The notes: generated from the sequence alone by a model not told the origin. Numbered from the stretch's first letter, positions 14,732 through 24,328 are shown. The stretch is DNA of 34,670 nucleotides from an uncultured bacterium (GCA_947651225.1 CANSYK010000035.1:1-34670), one strand, 5' to 3'. A program made the numbers and translations.

Positions 14732-15135
14732 ATGCAGGCGTAATGGAAGGGCTAATAGGCGCTAACTCGAATATGAAAATGGTGGAGGTTCCCATGCGGG
14801 CTTATCACGAGGGAGAAAGAACCGGGAATACTGCTTTAATGGAACAGGCTATGGTATATGTAACAGATTTTAAAGAACGTGCTGATACATATAAAGACAA
14901 AGCAGAAGAAGAGTTGAAACTGGAAATGGATGAGAAACGCAAGATAGAAAAGCTGGAGCAGGAGGAGGCTATAGAAAAAGCGCAAGAAGAAGGAAAGGTA
15001 AATCAGCAGCTTGTAGCAGGGGAACCGACAGACAGCGTTGAAATTAGCGAAGAAGGAAGGATTTTGCTGGAGCAGTCTAAGCGTGATATGGCGGCACCAA
15101 CAGAAATGGTGGAAGTGACAGCAAAAGAAGAGTAG
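14728..15135 (+). CDS. Charged, partly coiled-coil protein of unknown function
   Basis: 135 residues; I do not recognise the family. A strong ribosome binding site, AAGGAGG (14712-14718), lies 9 bases upstream, so translation is well supported. The first 50 residues are mixed ('MVEVPMRAYHEGERTGNTALMEQAMVYVTD'); residues about 50-95 are an E/K-rich, probable single helix or coiled coil ('KDKAEEELKLEMDEKRKIEKLEQEEAIEK'); the tail includes 'DSVEISEEGRILLEQSK', a short motif resembling ones in flagellar or secreted-substrate chaperone and anti-sigma proteins, which is only a weak resemblance. No membrane segment or signal peptide. It follows the two-component operon by about 166 bases and may be its product target or unrelated. 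Confidence 0.65.
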   Translation: MNAGVMEGLIGANSNMKMVEVPMRAYHEGERTGNTALMEQAMVYVTDFKERADTYKDKAEEELKLEMDEKRKIEKLEQEEAIEKAQEEGKVNQQLVAGEPTDSVEISEEGRILLEQSKRDMAAPTEMVEVTAKEE

Positions 15136-15351
15136 AAGAATTAATTTGTGCAGCATTTTTTCTTTGAACAGAAGAAGTTCTGCATCAGAAGAAAAATCGC
15201 CTCCATCAAAATTTATTTTAATCTGGATATTGTTTTTTAATCCTATAGAGTGTAAACTATTCATTAAGAAACCTTCTTTCTTTGGTATATTTTTGACTTA
15301 ATACCTAGAGGAATTTAGGTTATGAATATGCACAGGGAGGAGGTCGATAAA

Positions 15352-15885
15352 ATGGATGCTGCAGTAAAATTAGAATCCTGTACAATTGAAGATATTTATG
15401 CACTTGCTGATGGTGAACGTGCAGAACTGATTGATGGAAAAATTTATTATATGGCTCCTCCGAGCAGAATGCATCAAAAAATTTCTGGTGATTTATTTAC
15501 AGAAATTCACAATTATATTAAAAGTAATAATGGTGGATGCGAAGTTTATGCTGCTCCATTTGCTGTATTTTTGAATAGTGATAACCTAAATTATGTGGAA
15601 CCTGATATATCGGTAATATGTGATTTATCTAAATTAAATGAGAAGGGCTGTTTGGGTGCGCCAGACTGGATTATAGAAATTGTTTCACCAGGTAATAAGC
15701 CTATGAATTATTTCACAAAGCTATTTAAGTATCGTTCTGCAGGTGTCAGGGAGTATTGGATTGTTGATGCAGCCAAAAAACAGATTTTAGTATATCAATT
15801 TGAAAAGGAAACAATGGAACAATATTCTTTTGGCGAGGATATATCAGTTGGAATATATGATGATTTTTCTATAAGAGTGCAGTGA
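15352..15885 (+). CDS. Uma2 family (DUF820) PD-(D/E)XK endonuclease-like protein
   Basis: 177 residues from ATG 15352; GGAGGAGG (15336-15343) is 8 bases upstream, while the in-frame ATG at 15322 has none. The Uma2 pattern is clear: 'IYALADGERAELIDGKIYYMAPPSRMHQKIS' (conserved E and D-G), 'VEPDISVICD' (Asp of the nuclease core), 'GAPDWIIEIVSPGN' (the E-x-V-S/K motif) and 'KLFKYRSAGVREYWIVD'. The family has a restriction-nuclease fold but its substrates are largely unknown; copies are very abundant in cyanobacteria and scattered in Firmicutes. It stands alone between two unrelated operons and is AT-rich, suggesting a mobile or accessory gene. Confidence 0.88.
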   Translation: MDAAVKLESCTIEDIYALADGERAELIDGKIYYMAPPSRMHQKISGDLFTEIHNYIKSNNGGCEVYAAPFAVFLNSDNLNYVEPDISVICDLSKLNEKGCLGAPDWIIEIVSPGNKPMNYFTKLFKYRSAGVREYWIVDAAKKQILVYQFEKETMEQYSFGEDISVGIYDDFSIRVQ

Positions 15886-17551
<1,666 letters not shown>

Positions 17552-17580
17552 TTGACAGATGATTACAGGCAGCGTAATAT
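17552..17580 (+). promoter_or_regulatory. Promoter for the ptuAB leader
   Basis: TTGACA (17552-17557), 17 bases, TAATAT (17575-17580), starting directly after the eno stop codon. A transcript from it would begin near 17587 and meet the terminator at 17623-17647 before reaching ptuA. Confidence 0.6.
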
Positions 17581-17622
17581 AGATTTTGAACAGGTTTTCT
17601 ATTTTTGATTATTTTGTATGGG

Positions 17623-17647
17623 GGAATGCACTGGCATTCCTCTTTTT
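17623..17647 (+). terminator. Terminator between eno and ptuA
   Basis: GGAATGC (17623-17629) pairs perfectly with GCATTCC (17634-17640) around a 4-base loop, followed by TCTTTTT. It ends eno transcription and, since the promoter at 17552 lies upstream, could also attenuate ptuAB. Confidence 0.85.
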
Positions 17648-17676
17648 GTGAGATTTGTCTGGAAGGAGAAATTAAA

Positions 17677-18909
17677 GTGGAACATTTTATAACGGAGATT
17701 AAAATTAATGAATTGCGGCATTTGTCTAATTTGACGATTTCATTAAATTCAGAAAACAGACAGAATTTGCTTATTACAGGTAAAAATGGTTCTGGAAAAA
17801 CTTTTTTGCTTCTGGCTCTTCAAAAATATCTGCAATCAGTAAATGATGGACAGTTTATGACATTGATTCACTATGAGATTCCAAATCTTTTGAAAGCAAA
17901 GAGCATATTAGACGGAAATTTGGCAGGGGAAGAAAGGTTTGAGGCTGAACAAAATTATCTGGAAAGACTTGTGCAGGTACAAAGATATCAGGATGGTGTG
18001 GATATTGTATTTAATTATTCTGAGGATTTGGAGAGTTTGTATATGCAGGGAGGATTTATAACGGCGTTTTTTCCGGCAGACAGAAAGACACATATTGCAC
18101 GTGCTGATGGAGCAGAGAATATTAAGTTGGAGTATCACTATGACATCAATGCTAATCCAGGAAGACTGCTGCATAAATATATGGTGCATTTGAAGACGCA
18201 GCAGTCTTATGCGAGAAATGAAGGCGATATGGAAAATGTAGACAGAATTCAGAAATGGTTTGACCGTTTTGTGGATGCTTTGCGTATTTTGCTGGATGAC
18301 AGTACTATTACATTAGAATATGATTATAAAGAGTATAATTTTAAAATTCATGAACATGGCAGGAAGCCTTTTGGGTTTGATATGCTTTCAGATGGATATT
18401 CTTCACTTATTCACATTGTGTCAGATATTATTTTAAGAATGGAGCAAAATTGGCTTTTGGGCAACAGTCTTAGTAAATATGATGTGGAAGGGATTGTGTT
18501 AATAGACGAATTGGAAACGCATTTGCATATTGGGCTGCAAAAAAAAATTATGCCATTTTTAACTAAGTTTTTTCCTGGGATTCAATTCATTGTTACAACA
18601 CATTCGCCATATATCCTGAATTCTGTTTCGAATGCGAAAGCATATGACTTAGAAAGACATATGGAGTTACAGAACTTATCAATATATTCATCTGATGGAC
18701 TTGCGGAGGGCTATTTTGAGGCGGATGGATATTCTGATGAATTAAAAGAAAAGTTTAAAAGATATAAACATTTAAAGGGAATAGACGGGCTGTCAGAAGC
18801 AGAACGTGCAGAAAGAGCAAAACTTAGAAGTGAGTTAAAAAACATTCCGGGAGAACTGTTCATGGAAGCAAAGGATGAATTTGAAATAATAGAAGGTGTA
18901 CATTTATGA
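17677..18909 (+). CDS. ptuA: Septu-type defence ATPase PtuA (AAA/ABC-like)
   Basis: 410 residues from GTG 17677, set by AAGGAG (17663-17668) 8 bases upstream; an in-frame ATG at 17605 lies before the terminator and is rejected. This is a SMC/Rad50-like AAA ATPase of the ABC fold: Walker A 'GKNGSGKT' (residues 35-42), a signature-like 'SDGYSSLIHI', Walker B 'GIVLIDELETHL' with Asp277-Glu278, and the H-loop 'VTTHSPY' with His309. In Septu anti-phage systems such an ATPase partners an HNH nuclease, PtuB, which is exactly the next gene with a 4-base overlap. ATP turnover is thought to hold the nuclease inactive until infection. No reverse transcriptase or retron RNA is adjacent, so it is a stand-alone pair. 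Confidence 0.82.
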   Translation: MEHFITEIKINELRHLSNLTISLNSENRQNLLITGKNGSGKTFLLLALQKYLQSVNDGQFMTLIHYEIPNLLKAKSILDGNLAGEERFEAEQNYLERLVQVQRYQDGVDIVFNYSEDLESLYMQGGFITAFFPADRKTHIARADGAENIKLEYHYDINANPGRLLHKYMVHLKTQQSYARNEGDMENVDRIQKWFDRFVDALRILLDDSTITLEYDYKEYNFKIHEHGRKPFGFDMLSDGYSSLIHIVSDIILRMEQNWLLGNSLSKYDVEGIVLIDELETHLHIGLQKKIMPFLTKFFPGIQFIVTTHSPYILNSVSNAKAYDLERHMELQNLSIYSSDGLAEGYFEADGYSDELKEKFKRYKHLKGIDGLSEAERAERAKLRSELKNIPGELFMEAKDEFEIIEGVHL

Positions 18910-19592
18910 TAAAAATTGAACGGAAACAAACGGATAAGGCACAAAAAGCAATCATGTCACTGCAAGAAGCAAAGCGAAAAGGTAGTTCTTATAATACGCC
19001 TGAAGTAAATTCGGCACTTCGGGAGATGTTTCACAACAAATGTTATATTTGTGAAAATAAGCAAATAACTTCTTATCAAATTGAACATTTATTTCCACAT
19101 CAAGGCAATATAGAATTAAAATATGATTGGAACAATCTATTCCTGGCCTGCGCTCATTGTAATAATACAAAGCTTGATAAATATAATCCGATTATAGATT
19201 GCACAAAAGAAAATGTTGAGAGGAAAATCGCTTTTCGTAAAAGGGGATATTTTGGTATAGAGGAAGAGTTGGTATTTGAGGTTTTAGATTCTATGCCAGA
19301 AACAATAAATACTGGAAATTTGCTTTATGAAGTGTATTATGGTTCTACGCCTCAAAAGGAAATGGAGGCTCGGATATTAAGAAAAATGTTAAGGAAAGAG
19401 CTTTCGGAATTTAAGGAATATGTACGTGAATATAAAGAAGCAGAAGGGGAAGAAAAGGAAGATTTGAAATATTTAATAAAGCAGCAATTAGCAGACAGTT
19501 CTCCATTTGCTGCTTTTAAACGTTGGTTAATAAGGGATAATAGGAATTCTTTTCCAGAATTATTGGAATATATAGTTACTATTCACAGCTGA
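18906..19592 (+). CDS. ptuB: Septu-type HNH endonuclease PtuB
   Basis: 228 residues, starting in the ATGA overlap with ptuA. The HNH/beta-beta-alpha-metal core is at residues 44-90: 'KCYICENK' (Cys46, Cys49), 'QIEHLFPH' (His61), 'WNNLFLACAHCNNTK' (Asn77 region, Cys82, Cys85). The cysteine pairs bind a structural zinc; the His and Asn form the nuclease site. It matches the TIGR02646/PtuB group found with PtuA and with retron Ec78-type systems. The C-terminal half is helical and charged. The last residues 'VTIHS' and the stop codon are encoded by the end of a family I repeat (GTTACTATTCACAGC), so the original C-terminus may have been slightly longer or different. Confidence 0.82.
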   Translation: MIKIERKQTDKAQKAIMSLQEAKRKGSSYNTPEVNSALREMFHNKCYICENKQITSYQIEHLFPHQGNIELKYDWNNLFLACAHCNNTKLDKYNPIIDCTKENVERKIAFRKRGYFGIEEELVFEVLDSMPETINTGNLLYEVYYGSTPQKEMEARILRKMLRKELSEFKEYVREYKEAEGEEKEDLKYLIKQQLADSSPFAAFKRWLIRDNRNSFPELLEYIVTIHS

Positions 19593-19743
19593 TTTTAGAA
19601 AATTGTCAAACTCGTTGTGCTTGCTTGTTTTTTCGATTGCTACATCAAAAAGCCTCGCCGTAGCCCGACGCCTACGTTTTTTTCTTTGCACTCGGAAAAA
19701 CATTCTTCGCAACTTGTTCATTTAATTTATTTACAGTTCCTAA
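19573..19743. repeat. Composite family I/II repeat, copy D
   Basis: The left end GTTACTATTCACAGCTGATTTTAGAAAA then GTCAAACTCGTTGTGCTTGC parallels copy B in the ackA leader. The middle TGTTTTTTCGATTGCTACAT recurs at 21566-21585. The right end TTAATTTATTTACAGTTCCT recurs at 21588-21605. It is a mosaic of both families covering nearly the whole gap between ptuB and the chemoreceptor gene. An internal CGTAG/CTACG stem (19659-19676) with a T-run could be a weak terminator for ptuB. Confidence 0.7.
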
Positions 19744-19793
19744 GAAAAACAAAAGCTGCTGGCTTTGCAGCGCCAGACGGCATAGCCAGCGGC
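19743..19793 (-). terminator. Terminator of the chemoreceptor gene
   Basis: On the minus strand GCCGCTGGCT (19793-19784) pairs with AGCCAGCAGC (19764-19755), one G-U pair, followed by TTTTGTTTTT down to about 19745. Confidence 0.85.
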
Positions 19794-19800
19794 TTATTCA

Positions 19801-21501
19801 TTATTCTTTAACAAGTTCAAACTGCCCGACAAGGTCATCTAACATGGAAGCCTGTGCAGACAGTTCCTGGCTGGTTGCGGAAGCCTGCTGTGCGGTTGCT
19901 GCATTACTCTGTACAACGCCTGAAATCTGGTTTACGCCCTGCTCTGCCCTGCGCATTTCCTCTGTCTGCTCCTCCATAATAACCTTCAGGTCCTTTGAGA
20001 AATCAGCAATCTCTTTAATTCCTTCTACAACAGCTTCAATAGAAGTAGAAGCATGGTTTGCTGCGCTGTTTCCTTCAGAAACTTCCCTCATAGAAGCCTC
20101 AATTAATTGTCTGGTATCAACTGCAGCTTTGGCACTCTGGTCTGCAAGTTCTCTGATCTGGTCTGCTACAACGGCAAAGCCGCGTCCGGATTCACCTGCT
20201 CTTGCAGCTTCAATAGAAGCATTCAGAGAAAGAAGATTTGTCTGTTCTGCAATGGACTCAATTTCAGAAATAATGTCTCCGATTCTGGTAGAAGCATCGT
20301 TGATTCGTTCCATAGCAGCCATCATGGTATTCATTTCTTCACGGCTGTCATCTGCATGGTTCGCATACTGCTGTGCTTTTGTATAGGATTCATCAGCACT
20401 TTGTGCGCTCTGTTCCATAGTTGCAGTAATTGTGGAAATGGTTTCATGAAGTTCTTCTACAGCGCCTGCCTGTTCCGTTGCGCCTTCTGCAAGACACTGG
20501 GATGCGTTTGCCAGTTCATTAGAACCTGCGGATACCTGATTGGAAGCTTCCCCAATGGACAATAAGGTTTCTTTCATCTGATTTCTTAATCCACGCATGG
20601 ATTCATATAATCTATGGAAATCTCCGGTATATTTTTCTGGTGCAGTAGAGCGGACGGTGTAATTTCCATTTGCCATTTCAGATAACACATCGCCAATATC
20701 AGAAATAATTACATCCAGAGTATTAGCCATTTCCTGTGCATCTTTCTCCATCTCTTCTACTTCATCTCCAGTTTTTACCAGAGGGAAAGGAGAGGAAAGG
20801 TCTCCAGATGCAAATGTTTTAAGCCGGCCGCCTAAGTCTCCCAGAGGAACAGAAATCCGTCTTGCAATTTTTTTTCCAAGTTTGGTAGATAATACCAATG
20901 ATATAGCAATGATAACCAAGATCATAGCAGAAAGAATCCAGCTTACAATATTGAGTATGGTTGAGAGGCTGTTTCCCTGGCTGACTTTTACCTCCAGCAG
21001 GCTTTCGAGCCGGTCATCAATGTCATTGTAAGCAGTTGTTAAATCAGACAGGGCGAGATTCTGTGCCTGTACACAAAGCTCACGGTCTGTTGTCGCACCC
21101 AGTTCCATAATTTCAGCATCAAGCGCCCAGTAATCTTCTAACATTGTTTTAATTTCATCATAGGTTGCTCTGCCGTCTTTTGATACAAGCGTATTTTCTA
21201 TTTCCTTAAAGTCATTATCAAAAAGTTTTTTTGTCTCATCATGCTGTTTTACTACAGTAGCAATGGCATCTGCATCATCATAGCCAATGGCCGCCCGAAG
21301 CGATGACCGGATATCCGCAAACTCAAACATGGCCTTTCCGATATCTCCCTGTGCAAAGCCAAAATTTGTCAGTGCATAAGAATATCTGTTTGAGATGATA
21401 ATCAGTACAATCAGCCCAATCAGCGCCGCTGCTGCGGTAATTGTCGCTACTCTGAAAATAGAGATGGTCAGTTTCTTTTCAATGCTTTCTTTTTTGTTCA
21501 T
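19801..21501 (-). CDS. Methyl-accepting chemotaxis protein
   Basis: 566 residues. Two membrane helices (about 14-38 and 183-208) bracket a helical sensor of some 145 residues, consistent with a four-helix-bundle ligand domain ('[22 protein letters not shown]', '[21 protein letters not shown]'). A HAMP domain follows, then the signalling coiled coil with the conserved tip '[20 protein letters not shown]' and '[18 protein letters not shown]'. The tip binds CheA/CheW and relays ligand occupancy to the flagellar motor. No C-terminal CheR-binding pentapeptide is seen; it ends 'VGQFELVKE'. No che genes are near, so it is an orphan receptor. The leader is about 180 bases and carries a family II repeat. 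Confidence 0.95.
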   Translation of the reverse strand: MNKKESIEKKLTISIFRVATITAAAALIGLIVLIIISNRYSYALTNFGFAQGDIGKAMFEFADIRSSLRAAIGYDDADAIATVVKQHDETKKLFDNDFKEIENTLVSKDGRATYDEIKTMLEDYWALDAEIMELGATTDRELCVQAQNLALSDLTTAYNDIDDRLESLLEVKVSQGNSLSTILNIVSWILSAMILVIIAISLVLSTKLGKKIARRISVPLGDLGGRLKTFASGDLSSPFPLVKTGDEVEEMEKDAQEMANTLDVIISDIGDVLSEMANGNYTVRSTAPEKYTGDFHRLYESMRGLRNQMKETLLSIGEASNQVSAGSNELANASQCLAEGATEQAGAVEELHETISTITATMEQSAQSADESYTKAQQYANHADDSREEMNTMMAAMERINDASTRIGDIISEIESIAEQTNLLSLNASIEAARAGESGRGFAVVADQIRELADQSAKAAVDTRQLIEASMREVSEGNSAANHASTSIEAVVEGIKEIADFSKDLKVIMEEQTEEMRRAEQGVNQISGVVQSNAATAQQASATSQELSAQASMLDDLVGQFELVKE

Positions 21502-21525
21502 TGTGATTTTACTCCTCTCCGTTGC

Positions 21526-21606
21526 TTAGGACCTGTAAATAATTAAATGAAACAACTTGCTTGCCTGTTTTTTCGATTGCTACATCTAATTTATTTACAG
21601 TTCCTT
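21526..21606. repeat. Family II dispersed repeat, copy E, in the chemoreceptor leader
   Basis: The ends TTAGGACCTGTAAATAATTAA (left, from 21526) and TTTATTTACAGTTCCTTA (right, to 21606) are inverted copies with two or three mismatches. The centre has TGTTTTTTCGATTGCTACAT, shared with copy D. At about 81 bases it is the most complete copy in the window. It lies between the minus-strand promoter (21681-21709) and the chemoreceptor start. Confidence 0.75.
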
Positions 21607-21680
21607 AAAAATGCTTCAAAACATCATCTGCCTGGTTTTCTTTAATGAATTTTTTAGAAATAATTAACATTTACTTTTAT

Positions 21681-21709
21681 ATTATAGTGTCATTTTTATA
21701 ATTATTCAA
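21681..21709 (-). promoter_or_regulatory. Promoter of the chemoreceptor gene
   Basis: Minus strand: TTGAAT (21709-21704), 17 bases, TATAAT (21686-21681). Confidence 0.7.
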
Positions 21710-21727
21710 TACCAAATAGTAAAAATA

Positions 21728-21736
21728 TGTTATAAT
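21728..21736 (+). promoter_or_regulatory. Extended -10 promoter of the M18 peptidase gene
   Basis: TGTTATAAT, that is a TG extension one base before a perfect TATAAT (21731-21736). No good -35 box is visible. Transcription would start near 21743, just at the 21749-21785 palindrome. Confidence 0.5.
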
Positions 21737-21748
21737 GGCAGATACGGT

Positions 21749-21785
21749 GTTACTATTTACAGTTATTTAAGTGGGGAATAGTAAC
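21749..21785. repeat. Family I mini-palindrome, copy F
   Basis: GTTACTATT (21749-21757) and AATAGTAAC (21777-21785) are perfect inverted repeats carrying the family I end. The hairpin would form at the extreme 5' end of the peptidase mRNA, 3-6 bases before its ribosome binding site AAAGGAG. Confidence 0.65.
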
Positions 21786-21803
21786 CAGAAAGGAGAAAGG
21801 ATT

Positions 21804-23066
21804 TTGGAAATTGGCGATTTTTTTGACTTTATTGAAAAAAGTCCGACTGCTTTTCATGCTGTCAGGACAATTCAGGAGGAACTGGAGAAGCAGGGCTTTC
21901 AGGAGCTTTTTGAGAAGGCGGGCTGGAACATTGCATATGGAGGAAAATATTTTGTAAAGAGGAATGCCTCTTCTTTGATTAGCTTTATGATACCGGAAAA
22001 GGAAGTTTATGGGTATCATATGGTGGCAAGCCATACAGATTCCCCGGCATTTAAGATAAAACCATGCCCGGAAATTAAGACAGAGGATGCGTATGTAAAG
22101 TTAAATACGGAAAAATACGGGGGAATGATTCTTTCCACATGGCTTGACCGTCCGCTTTCTGTAGCCGGACGGGTGTTTTTTGAGCGGGAGGATGGAAAAA
22201 TAGAAAGCAGTCTGGTAAATATAGACAGGGATTTGTTAGTGATTCCTAATCTTGCGGTTCATATGAACCGGGAAATCAATCAGGGGTATTCCTATAATTC
22301 ACAGGTGGATATGCTGCCGATTTTTACGGATGATAGGGGGAGTAGCTTAAGAGAGGTAGTGGCAAAGGAGCTGGGGATTGAAAAGGATAAGATTTTATCA
22401 GAGGAATTATTTGTTTATGTGCGGCAGAGAGGGTGTACCGTTGGAGAGAGGGGACAGTGGATTATGGTTCCGAGGCTGGATGATTTGCAGTGTGCTTATG
22501 CTGCTATGAAGGGGATGCTTCAGGCAAAGCCTGTAAATTATATTGCGCTTAGTGCTTTTTTTGACAATGAAGAGGTGGGAAGCAGTACAAAGCAAGGGGC
22601 GGATTCTGACTTTTTAAGACAGGTGACAGAAAGGATTGGGGAATCGCTGTCTTTTTCTGTGGAAGAGAAAGAACGGATTTTAAGAAAAAGTTTTATGATT
22701 TCTGCCGATAATGCACATGCCCTGCATCCAAATCATCCAGAAAAGGCAGATTTGACGAATCGGCCTAAATTAAATGGAGGAATTGTTATAAAATATCATG
22801 GTGGGCAGAAGTATACAACAGATGGTTATTCTGGTGCGGTTCTTATTCAGTTGTGTAAAAAGGCTGGCATAAAATATCAGACCTATTGTAACCGTTCTGA
22901 TATCGCAGGCGGTTCTACTCTTGGAAATATAGCATCTACACATGTTTCTGTGCCCTCCGCAGATATAGGTTTTGCACAGTTAGCAATGCATTCGGCTGTA
23001 GAAACCGCAGGAAAAGAGGATGTATGGCAGGGAGTTTGTCTTTTTCGGCAGTTTTGGTCAGAGTAG
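21804..23066 (+). CDS. M18 family aspartyl aminopeptidase
   Basis: 420 residues, starting at TTG 21804 because AGGAG (21791-21795) lies 8 bases upstream; an in-frame GTG at 21771 sits inside the palindrome without a ribosome binding site. It is a binuclear zinc metallopeptidase that removes N-terminal, preferentially acidic, residues; cytosolic dodecamers in known members. Motifs: 'YHMVASHTDSPAFKIKP' (first His and Asp ligands), 'ALSAFFDNEEVGSSTKQGA' (catalytic Glu and bridging ligands), 'MISADNAHALHPNHPEK' and 'RSDIAGGSTLGNIASTH'. Length fits the family. It is followed 46 bases later by a PAS protein. Confidence 0.93.
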   Translation: MEIGDFFDFIEKSPTAFHAVRTIQEELEKQGFQELFEKAGWNIAYGGKYFVKRNASSLISFMIPEKEVYGYHMVASHTDSPAFKIKPCPEIKTEDAYVKLNTEKYGGMILSTWLDRPLSVAGRVFFEREDGKIESSLVNIDRDLLVIPNLAVHMNREINQGYSYNSQVDMLPIFTDDRGSSLREVVAKELGIEKDKILSEELFVYVRQRGCTVGERGQWIMVPRLDDLQCAYAAMKGMLQAKPVNYIALSAFFDNEEVGSSTKQGADSDFLRQVTERIGESLSFSVEEKERILRKSFMISADNAHALHPNHPEKADLTNRPKLNGGIVIKYHGGQKYTTDGYSGAVLIQLCKKAGIKYQTYCNRSDIAGGSTLGNIASTHVSVPSADIGFAQLAMHSAVETAGKEDVWQGVCLFRQFWSE

Positions 23067-23112
23067 AAAAAGAGGAATGTTAAGAAGAATAATAAATTAG
23101 GAGATGATGAAG

Positions 23113-23520
23113 ATGGAAAAAAAAGTGATTGAGGGATTGAGACCGTTTTTTCAAAGTATTGTGGATCAGGACAGGAGTTCTATTGTAATTTGCGGTTTAA
23201 GCCATGAGATTATATATATGAATCCGGCAGCAGTTTCAAATTACGCAAAATGGGGTGGTGAAAAACTAATCGGCAGCAGTATTATGAATTGCCACAACAA
23301 AGAATCCTGTGAGAAAATGAAACAGGTGGTAGAATGGTTTGCCCTATCCCCTGAAAATAACCGTGTCTATACATTTTACAATCAGAAAGAGAATAAAGAT
23401 GTATATATGGTTGCCTTACGTGAAAAAGGTGAGTTGATTGGATATTATGAGAAGCATGAATACCGCAATCGGGAGACAATGAAGTTATATGATTTGACTA
23501 ATATGGGGCAGATAGAGTAG
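23113..23520 (+). CDS. Single-domain PAS protein
   Basis: 135 residues (ATG 23113; ATGs at 23104 and 23107 are also possible, with GGAG at 23100-23103). Residues about 15-115 form one PAS fold: 'SIVDQDRSSIVICGLSHEIIYMNPAAVSNYAKWGGEKLIGSSI' then 'MNCHNKESCEKM' and the sheet 'KDVYMVALREKGELIGYYE'. There is no output domain, membrane helix or haem/flavin motif I can identify; the Cys-His cluster 'NCHNKESC' is a possible ligand site. Stand-alone PAS proteins of this kind are widespread in clostridia with unknown partners. It lies between the peptidase and phosphatase genes on the same strand. Confidence 0.8.
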   Translation: MEKKVIEGLRPFFQSIVDQDRSSIVICGLSHEIIYMNPAAVSNYAKWGGEKLIGSSIMNCHNKESCEKMKQVVEWFALSPENNRVYTFYNQKENKDVYMVALREKGELIGYYEKHEYRNRETMKLYDLTNMGQIE

Positions 23521-23599
23521 ATTTTGGGCTTTTGGTATGGTACAATACTTCTGCATCGGATTGTGGATAAAATGTCAGATAATTATGGAGGAAAGACAG

Positions 23600-24328
23600 A
23601 TGAAACTATTGATAGTAAGGCATGCGGACCCGGATTATTCAATTGACTCTTTAACGCCAAAGGGATGGAAAGAGGCTAAGCTTTTATCAAACAGGCTGTC
23701 AAAGCTTGCTGTAAAAGAATATTATGTGTCTCCGCTTGGGAGGGCAAAGGATACGGCTTCCCTTACCTTAGAAAAGGTCAGTCGAAAAGCAGTAGAATGT
23801 GAATGGCTGCGGGAGTTTGACGGACATATTATCCGCCCGGATACAGGAACCGAAAAGATTACATGGGACTGGCTTCCGGCTGACTGGACGGTGCAGGAGG
23901 AATACTACCAACGGGATTTGTGGCATCAGACTGAGGTAATGAAGGCGGGGCAGATTCAAAAAGAGTATGACTGGGTAATTAAAGGCTTTGACGCATTGTT
24001 AGAAAAGCATGGTTATAAAAGGGAAAAGAATTATTATCGTGTTTTGCAGGCAAATACAGATACGATTATACTATTTTGTCATTTTGGGGTGGAGTGTGTA
24101 CTTCTTTCCCGTTTGCTCAGCATTTCGCCAATGATACTCTGGCATGGTTTTTGTGCGGCGCCTTCTTCTGTTACAACGATTTATACGGAGGAGCGAAGGA
24201 AGGGGATTGCCTCTTTCCGCATTAGTTCTTTTGGAGATGTCTCCCATTTATATGCTGCAGGAGAGGAGCCGGCTTTTGCGGCAAGGTTTTGTGAGTGCTA
24301 TGAGAATGAAAAGGAAAGGCATGATTAA
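23600..24328 (+). CDS. Histidine phosphatase family protein
   Basis: 242 residues from ATG 23600, with GGAGG about 8 bases upstream; the in-frame ATG at 23537 is unsupported. The branch-1 histidine phosphatase RHG-type motif is at the N-terminus, 'LLIVRHADPDYS' (catalytic His8), with 'VSPLGRAKDTASLT' (second Arg), a Glu in 'WLREFDGH' and the distal His in 'ILFCHFGVECVLLS'. Substrates range from phosphosugars to phosphoproteins and cannot be set here. The region after about residue 85 is longer than in plain phosphoglycerate mutases and holds a cap-like insertion ('WLPADWTVQEEYYQRDLW'). Confidence 0.88.
   Translation: MKLLIVRHADPDYSIDSLTPKGWKEAKLLSNRLSKLAVKEYYVSPLGRAKDTASLTLEKVSRKAVECEWLREFDGHIIRPDTGTEKITWDWLPADWTVQEEYYQRDLWHQTEVMKAGQIQKEYDWVIKGFDALLEKHGYKREKNYYRVLQANTDTIILFCHFGVECVLLSRLLSISPMILWHGFCAAPSSVTTIYTEERRKGIASFRISSFGDVSHLYAAGEEPAFAARFCECYENEKERHD

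Noticed and set aside
17605-17676. N-terminal extension of PtuA from an upstream in-frame ATG
   Set aside because: It would begin upstream of the terminator hairpin with no ribosome binding site; GTG 17677 has AAGGAG at good spacing and matches where the ATPase fold begins.
17552-19592. Retron (Ec78-type) around PtuAB
   Set aside because: No reverse transcriptase gene or msr/msd-like inverted structure is present on either side; the only leader structure is a simple terminator.
19659-19683. Terminator for ptuAB inside repeat D
   Set aside because: CGTAG/CTACG is only a 5-base stem; the T-run is good, but I could not support it as a separate terminator feature.
19617-19811. Plus-strand 64-residue open frame after ptuB
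   Set aside because: It consists of repeat D and the chemoreceptor terminator read as codons, with no ribosome binding site.
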